Origin: Trichoplax sp. H2
Taxonomy: Eukaryota; Placozoa; Uniplacotomia; Trichoplacea
Length of the DNA: 64,000 bases
NCBI GenBank assembly: GCA_003344405.1
Contig: NOWV01000118.1
Span: 62,001 to 126,000, forward strand
Reading direction: 5' to 3'
This document shows positions 56,454-64,000 of the stretch, one piece after another. Under the pieces are notes generated by a model, which saw nothing but the letters and a program-made list of their open reading frames with translations, was not told the DNA's origin and did not search any database. Position 1 is the first letter of the stretch. Each line of letters starts with the position of its first letter. A program made the position numbers and the translations under genes.

Positions 56454-59400
56454 TTCTAATATAGCCAGCGATAAATCAGCATTTACTAATATAAAAATAT
56501 TAATCAATGATGGCAACCCATTCTATAGACTTTCTATCGATGCTACGTTGACCATTCTTTAACATACCTATGTCTTCTTCATTCCATGCTACGTTAGCAA
56601 AGGAGGGATTGGTAATTTTGTCATAATCAGCTCTACAATACAACTTTGTATCTTTTAATATATATTCATCACCACGCTTAAGTTGTCGTTTACAAATTTG
56701 GCAGAAAAAACATGTAACATGATAAACTTTCTTGAGAGCTTTCATGACTAATTCTTGCTTCGAAGCAATAATGCGACCACAGCCATCGCATCGAGTACCA
56801 AACAGCCTACAGTGCAATATTCGATAATTTGAAACGTGTATTACAAGCAAGGAAAAAATAACCTTAAAATAGTAAATTAGAGTATTATTGCTCGCTCATT
56901 TTCAAGGAATAGCTTTTAGCTGATGTTAAAATTAACAAATTCAATTATATGGCATGAACGGTAATGCTTAAATGATTTACTTCTACAGTGAAATGGAAAC
57001 AATAATTTCAACCTAATATTTTAGACGTGAATAAGTTATTCTATAATCTTGTAACAACGTCCGTGAGCAATTTTGTAGTTTATGGCGTAAATTCAAAACG
57101 AATTTCATTGATAGAGAAACATATCAGGGGATACTGTGAGGACTAAGTGGGTAAATTACTAAAAAAGGTTTCCAGACTGAGTTGCTTATAGAATAAGGAA
57201 AATAGCAATAAGATTATACGTTAAGGATGGTCTCGAAAGTGGTTATATAAATAAATGATTAGAATTTTACTAACTTTCATCAATTACGGTTCGTTTCTAT
57301 CCACAAAATCTTTCATTATTACGTAATACTGTAGGAATATATGCAAATTCTTAGAATATGCTATCATTGTTCCATCATCCTATCCATTTTCAATATACAG
57401 AACAGGTATTGCAGGATGGAGAATGTTTATCGTTTCAATGAAGAAATAACTGTAGCTGTCTGAATACCGATAATAGACAGTATTAATTGAATTGCTTTAA
57501 GTCTTATTTCAATTTTCTGGTTGAATGTTTCTGAATCACTAATGATGGCTACGATATTGAATTTAAAAGATTGACAGATATTGTTAAATAGTCTACTTGA
57601 CAAGATGTTGCCAAATAGACCAGTAATCTGTCAAAGTAAATATATTTATGTAGATTATGAAATGGAAATGATAAAGAGAATGAATTGAAAGGCTAAATTT
57701 AAATATCACCTGGAGTAGACCATCGCCTCTCCAATTAATTGTGGTTTACAGTGAATGGGGTAGCTAGATGATTTATAATCGTTTCAGTAAACACTGACTG
57801 AATATTTCAATGTACACTAGCCACAGTATTTTTTTATACCCTACTAATTTGTCTGGTATTATTCTTCTCCAGTAGATCTAATAAATTATTACATTATATG
57901 TCCAATAATTATAATAAGTACATTATTATCCCAGACGACAAAAATTAAAATATTGGAGTCTTATTATGATCCGTTTGTTACGGCTAATTAGAATTATCGG
58001 TTATTAGTTTATATTAAAAAATAGATAGGAGACGCAAGTGATGATATGAAGATTCAGGCTTAAGCAGGGGTGTTAATTTCATCGCGTGACAAAATTTAAG
58101 CGATATCACTATTAGAATATTAGATAAACTAAAGCTAAGTTGGTTTTATATTTTTTTTAGCATATGCTATTTGAAATAGTCAATTTTATAGTTTGAAGGG
58201 ATCACTAATGGCTTACATGATTTCATATTGACGATGCTAATGATTCAGTTTCGAAACTTAAATAAATTTTAAGAGTTACCTTTATTTGTGAGCAAAAATA
58301 AATAAGCTGTAAATGATGATGACGATAACGAAGAAGGTAATTGCGATCAATATTGCAATTCCATACTAGCGAGTATTGTCACATATTGTAATGCCCGTAA
58401 AAGCAGCCAGTTTTAATATAACGATGAATATTGTAAGAACGATCTAGGAACCATAGTATTATGTTCTTAATGTTTTAAGTACACAATAAAAACTGATCGA
58501 TAGTTTTCTTTCAGTAGGTAGGCATAATTATCCTATTATCGATATCTACGTGTTTGATGAAATATAGATATTGTATGTTTTGATAATTTTAAAAGTATAA
58601 GTGATGCAGATGATCAAATTTGCACCTCCTTTCGAAAAGGTTGATCAATGTAGAATGTAGTGTAGTTGTCGTCAATGGCTTACCAGTAAATGGAACAATA
58701 AAAAGACAACCAATGAAACGGATAAAAGAAGTTATTTAAAAGAATTGTTAATAGCAAGCATACTGTACGTTGGTATAGTAATGTTCTATCTAACTAGAAT
58801 AGTGAAACTGTATTATCTTGCCAACAAGAGCAACCATGATCGATGATGGAAGTATATTGAAAAATGAATGAAAACGAATTGAAAGGAAGCAAAATGGACT
58901 AAAATAATTTAGGAAATATCAACCTCGTCATAAGAAGTCTATTCGATGTCTGTGTATGCATATCAACATCTAGAAGTGAGTTAGTTACCATGACATAGCC
59001 ATTATGTACCTAGTAAATAGTGAGTTATTCTTTATAATACTTAGATAATATATTATAGAATTGGACTTCCTAAAAATTACTACAGGACATCCACTTATTA
59101 GGAAACTATACATTACACCATTATTGATATGTAGTTGTTAGAGTAGTGATCATATGATTGAGTTAACCAAAATAAATAGTGAAAAATTGGCTTAGAAAAT
59201 ATGCTTTTATCGCCGGTTCAGTAATGCTAATTATCAAGATCTATATGAGAGACGTGGTATGATTGATGAGATTTTACCTTTCTCAATACTTTATAATCAT
59301 TACTGCAGTATTGATCACAAACAGAAAATATCTTATTGTTTAGGCAGCAGTATATATATATAAATTACATTATCATTGGACATAAAAATGCTCATGTAGA

Positions 59401-60602
59401 GCACTTTCTGATACTTCTATACGTTGCTGTTGAAATATTATTTCAAAATTCTCATATCAGGAAAATTTACTGTATTCGCCTATTTAATAACTAAAACTAA
59501 ATACTTAAAACTTCTGAATCGTCATATTAATTTTTATTTTTGATTTACATGATATACAGTAATTCCACGCAATCCAAAACAAGTGCTTTAGATATACTCC
59601 TATTTATCGTCTCAATTGCATGTACTTCCATTAGCTATTTTATTATTGATAGCGTTATGTGAATCTATATTTATAGATTATATGTGATATAGTTCATAAA
59701 GATAAGGATAAGAGAGGTTGTTACGTAAAGGTATATTCTGAATGGAACATTTAGCAATTTACCAAATTGATCATGTCACGACAGCAGCGCTACAGAGATT
59801 GTAGATACAAGCAGTAAGATATTAGCTTTAAACTAAGAGTACATTATCTTAATTTATTCCATTAACCAATCGTTAAGTAATCGCCTCAACTGGCGATTAC
59901 GTGACTGCACTACTACTATTAAAAAACTCAACTTTTCCATAATGCATCACTGGAATGCACGAAATTAAAAATTGATTCCTAAATTTTTAATCAACTTCGT
60001 TTTTATGATACTTAGAGGGGTTGGCATATCTTTAAAGTGAGGGAAAAACTCCAATAACAATAATCACTATTATAGCCCTAACAAAAGGCAATAATACAAA
60101 AAAATTGAAGACGAAATCAAGATTTTCCATTTTATATAATGGTGGACTGACTAATATGAATACCCTGGCATAAAAGTGGCTCCACACTCGAGGAGCATGT
60201 TAAAATGTTGTAATGACAATCGTACAATGTCCTAACCTTTCAAAATCTGTAGCTACTAAACTATACTATTATAAGACTAGAAAAATATTGAACAACGATA
60301 GATGATGGTCATCGTACGATTCCTTACCATAAAAATCGTTCAAACCTACATTAAATACCTTATTTGACTAAAATTGTGTGCATTGTTCATTACAGCAAAG
60401 TTTCTTACTTATCGTAGTCTTCTTTACAGTATAACTTGTGATCCTTGATATAACAACTTTTAGACAACGGCTGAGTACATTTATAACATCTTAGGCAATC
60501 TTCATGCCATAAATCGTCGGCTACTTTTAATAGAAATTTATCTTGAATGAGTTGATTGCAGCCAGTGCACTTCTGCTTAATTGCTAATAAAGAGTGTGGC
60601 AT
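55878..60602 (-). CDS. Lmx: LIM-homeodomain factor, Lmx type, five coding exons
   Basis: Minus-strand exons 60602-60409 (LIM1), 56806-56568 (LIM2), 56455-56277 (acidic linker and first half of homeodomain), 56168-56091 (second half), 56012-55878 (tail). They total 275 codons with all phases matching (274 residues). LIM1: [38 protein letters not shown]2: [39 protein letters not shown] run of 11 Glu (145-155) leads to the homeodomain (about 176-235): [49 protein letters not shown]. KRxRTxLxxQQRxxF, SSKPxxxVRxxL and WFQNQRAK are Lmx1 marks. An intron splits the homeodomain after residue 29. The tail is only about 40 residues. The chosen ATG is 11 residues before the first Cys; an acceptor-like AAGCAG lies just before that Cys, so another start exon is possible. 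Predicted LDB-binding transcription factor; convergent with the Lhx6/8-type gene. Confidence 0.88.
56423..56458 (-). repeat. GAA microsatellite at a splice acceptor of Lmx
   Basis: On the coding strand an AAG/GAA run begins immediately at the intron end (TATATTAG|AAGAAGAAG) and encodes the Glu run. Every AAG in it is also a possible NAG acceptor, so the splice point can shift in steps of three bases. Confidence 0.8.
56807..60408 (-). other. Long intron of Lmx between LIM1 and LIM2 (3.6 kb)
   Basis: Starts GTAAGA (minus strand) and ends GCACTGTAG. Its counterpart is also the long intron of the LMO4 gene (2.4 kb) and the Lhx6/8-type gene (2.3 kb). No exon or repeat array was recognised inside. 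Confidence 0.7.
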
Positions 60603-63600
60603 AGCAGTACGATTGTCAACTATAACAGAAACAGAATAAGTTATAGCTGAGTTTTAATACAGTATTGAGAAATAGCCAAACAAAATCATCCGGTCAGATA
60701 GAACAAGTAATTATTTACGATTTTTAAATGAGAAAGACGGATTAAAATTAATTCTAAACCAGTAGTATAACTTTAAAACTTGGTAGTACATTATTCCTAG
60801 TCAGTATATTTGACTAATCGCAATTATTGATAGAAGAATAGTGTCTACAGCTTGTGTATACATTGATAACATGTAGAAAGGGTGCAACAATTGATTCTGA
60901 GATGTAAATGGAAAGTAGCAAGATCCTGACGTGAAAAATTAGAGGTCAAAACTGTGATCTAGATGTAATCTATGTATGGATAATCCTCAGCTATGATTTA
61001 ACACTAAACGCCTTAGAAGGCAGACAGTTGATGTAGCCTTTTGAGCTCATCTGTAAACTAAATTCTTTTAACTGCATAGATGCAATACGTCAATAATATC
61101 CATTCATCTACAAACTGAGCTAATCGTAATGATGTAATAGATGCTTTAATGTTGAATCGATTTGGTAAATAGATAGCGATGTATGATTAAATCTTTTCGA
61201 TCTTATCGAATGATTTTTAATTAGTTCATCAATGTCCTATTTCTTTTACATAGCCTAAAAATAATTTTCAACATTTTCAAGATATTGCTCTTACCTGATG
61301 CCATAGTAGAAGTCATGGATAAAATAATAATTTACCAGTTTGCCAAGCTTTATGACCGGATAACTAACGTTGTCCAAAAAGTAATAATCTGCAGTGAATA
61401 ATCTTCTTGATCTCTTTTAGATGGGTTCTTCTGCAATTTCTGCTCGTTTTTACCAAAACCTATGAAAGGAGACCGGTAATCTGTGATCTCTGTCTAGGTT
61501 GTATAGTTGAGATTTTAAATCATTCATAAGAACTTTTTTAATATTACAACAGAATTATAAGATTAGATGATGGCGATGGAAGCATAGCAATCTAACTGTT
61601 CGTAAAGTTGGCTGTTGGCTAATTTTTATGATATCAATCGGGTAGCTTTCTTTAATGCTGACTACTTCTCAACTACACCAGCACTGTAGCTGATGGTAAC
61701 ACAGTTACTTAGTTTAGCAACTAGATTAAATAAGAAAATATAGTATGGTTGTCGATAGATTGATGAATACAAAAGAAACAGCCGCCACGGAAAATAGGAT
61801 GGTAAAGAAAAAGGAGACAAATCTCGATAATGTGTGGACAGCAAAATACACATATATGTACATTCAATAGATTGTGTAATGGCCCATAGACAGGATGATA
61901 CAATCATGCATACGGCTGCAATGAGAATAAAACTTTCCAAATTATAGTAATGGAATAGAAAAAAAAAAACGACGATGAATTGAACACTTATTGTATTTAC
62001 AGTTAAGTATGTATTATACAGTAGATAAATATAATTTTGATGATGTCAAAAAATAATACTTGTCATCGATATCAATATATTACTTCGATTGACTATTTAA
62101 AAAAAAATAAAAAAATATACAGTCCAACGATCATGTCAGCATAGAAGGAAGTGATGATGATCCAATTCTTCAACTTAAAAATAGAATAGAGTAAAATTTT
62201 GACAATAGATTGATATAGGGTTTTGTCGGTGGAAATGAAAGGTAGGTTGGAGGGAGGGGTAAAGGTGATTCATCATGACTTTGAATGCGTACTAATAATT
62301 AATACTGTTAATATATAAGAATAATAGTCGTCAATGGAGATGATAGAATAAAGATGATGAGCATCAATGCATAGAGAGAAGGAGAGAAGAATAGCTGACT
62401 ACTAGAAGACAATTGCAAGCCTACTGTACTTGGCAATATTCCATACAAAATGGGGTCGTCCACTATAATGCTGTATTATAATAGTTTCTATAGCTAATAC
62501 AGTAAAAGGTAAAATTATGTTTTATTGCATTCAGTTGATAGATAGATCATTTTGCGTTGGAGGAATAGATACCATTTGAGTTAGTACAATGTGTCCATGA
62601 AGGTTTATTAATCGATATCGCTATATATAAAACTATTAAAATCGTCGTAAATCATAAATATTATAATAGACTGATTTCTCCAGGAAAAAATAAAATTTAA
62701 TGGCAATCTTTATTAGTCGGGCTGAAGTTAGCGATTAATCTTAGATGATTATTATGTACTGTAGACATTAAATACGTGGGTAGCTATTGATACCTGAATA
62801 GCATATATAGTATTTTCTTGAATTCATTATTCGACTGCATATAACGTCCATTAATTTGGGCCTTCTTTGGTAAATTTGACATTTCATCCATATATCGGAT
62901 GTAAAATTGTACAGTATAATGTCTTGAAGAAGTGCAATCTAACTCATAACTTCTGCCTTACAGTATGCTGCAGTTACCTTGTGTTATACAGTAAATGTGA
63001 TTTTAATAATTTTAGTCTTATATGAGAGGATAACATTAGTTATTACCAATAGTCGTTACTCTGCTGTTTTTTTAGTTCATATATTACTGACACTCTATGG
63101 ATATGATGCCCCCAAATGATACCTATGGTTGAGCTTGTGTCTAACAGATGTAATTATTTAGTTACATTGCTCCTGTGTGTATATTCACACGAACAATTAA
63201 TACTGTATATAGCGTACATACTACCGTGTCATAACTTTACAATGAATTCTCGTAAAATACATATACAGTATATCCTAATTTTTTACAGAGTGCAATCGCC
63301 TTACTGTGCCCAATTAATCTGATTATGGCAGTATATTGCAATGTGCAATACTCATGATCCTAGAATTGTAATTATTGATATCGATAATTTTCGTTTATTG
63401 CTCGTAATCGACCGATTCTGAATGCATTTCAGTTTAATTTTACTTTCCCATTGCTTATTCTTGTGTATTTTCTTACCACTTAATAAATTTATTCATACAT
63501 ATTGCCCACGAGGGTATTATAAGCTCGACGCCAGCAATGATTGGAAATAGTCTAAAATTGCAGTAGTTCAGTAAGCTACCCAGGATGTTTCAACATGCTC

Positions 63601-64000
63601 ATACGAGATATATATATATAGTTTAAATGCTCACAGGTCGGCACAAATTTAGAATTATACCCTTTAGCATGCAGGATTTTAATCAGAGAATTGAAATTTA
63701 AAAAATAATAATTAACCATATCGCTTTTATGCACTGCTTTTAAATCAAATAGCATAAAAATGATTACCCTGAAGGCCATAATGGTGAACAGTAAAGAAAG
63801 TATCTATTTCTCTTACGTACTGAACTGTAATCTATGCTGTCATAATAATATATAACAGTTAAATTAATGTTAATTTAGGTTACTGCAATGATGGAGTCTT
63901 CTCTGAGTGGTCTGATGATATAATTATTGAATAATGATTTTGTAGTGAGGTTTCTTTCATGAATATTGTTTGAATCTCCATTACATAAACCTACGCTAAT
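60603..64000. other. Region upstream of Lmx, no gene recognised
   Basis: Should contain the Lmx promoter. A minus-strand open frame at 61662-61940 (92 codons) begins with a hydrophobic stretch (FILIAAVCMIVSSCLWAI) and has more hydrophobic runs, but no recognisable family and no convincing partner exons. A (TA)n run lies at about 63609-63620. Confidence 0.4.

Overview
The window looks like nuclear DNA of an early-branching animal, most likely a placozoan (Trichoplax-type). The evidence is AT-rich DNA, compact GT-AG introns (mostly 70-200 bp inside genes, with a few of 2-4 kb), no operon-like packing, and animal-type genes: a protein kinase N with HR1-C2-AGC kinase architecture, an LMO4-type LIM-only protein and LIM-homeodomain genes. 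The species call is inference; the gene families are read directly from the sequence.

Layout. Bases 1-8,000 carry no recognisable gene. They hold a dense field of the pentanucleotide TACAG and its complement CTGTA in alternating orientation (about 2.7-5.95 kb), and a 20-N gap (3,705-3,724) whose two flanks repeat each other. A 19-exon PKN gene runs on the + strand from 8,072 to 15,525; its exons sum to 2,655 nt, a clean 884-residue frame. From 15.5 to 27.3 kb is gene-poor AT-rich DNA with several diverged tandem repeats of about 130-200 bp.

From 27.4 to 60.6 kb there are four LIM-domain genes in alternating orientation: LMO4 (+), an Lhx3/4-type LIM-homeodomain gene (-), a gene with Lhx6/8-type LIM domains but no visible homeodomain (+), and an Lmx-type LIM-homeodomain gene (-). 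All four have a phase-2 intron at the same place between LIM1 and LIM2, which argues for a shared origin. LIM-homeodomain factors and LMO proteins are known to share LDB/CLIM cofactors, so this linked set probably encodes interacting or competing transcriptional regulators. A broken zinc-type alcohol dehydrogenase-like copy (33.8-34.1 kb) and more minisatellites lie between them. A second 20-N gap (52,553-52,572) again has duplicated flanks, suggesting unmerged contig ends.

The most interesting items are the alternating LIM cluster with its conserved intron, the Lhx6/8-class gene that ends after LIM2, the PKN C-terminal hydrophobic motif with Ala at the usual phospho-acceptor position, and the inverted TACAG/CTGTA field. 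First exons and promoters of the LIM genes could not be fixed from sequence alone.
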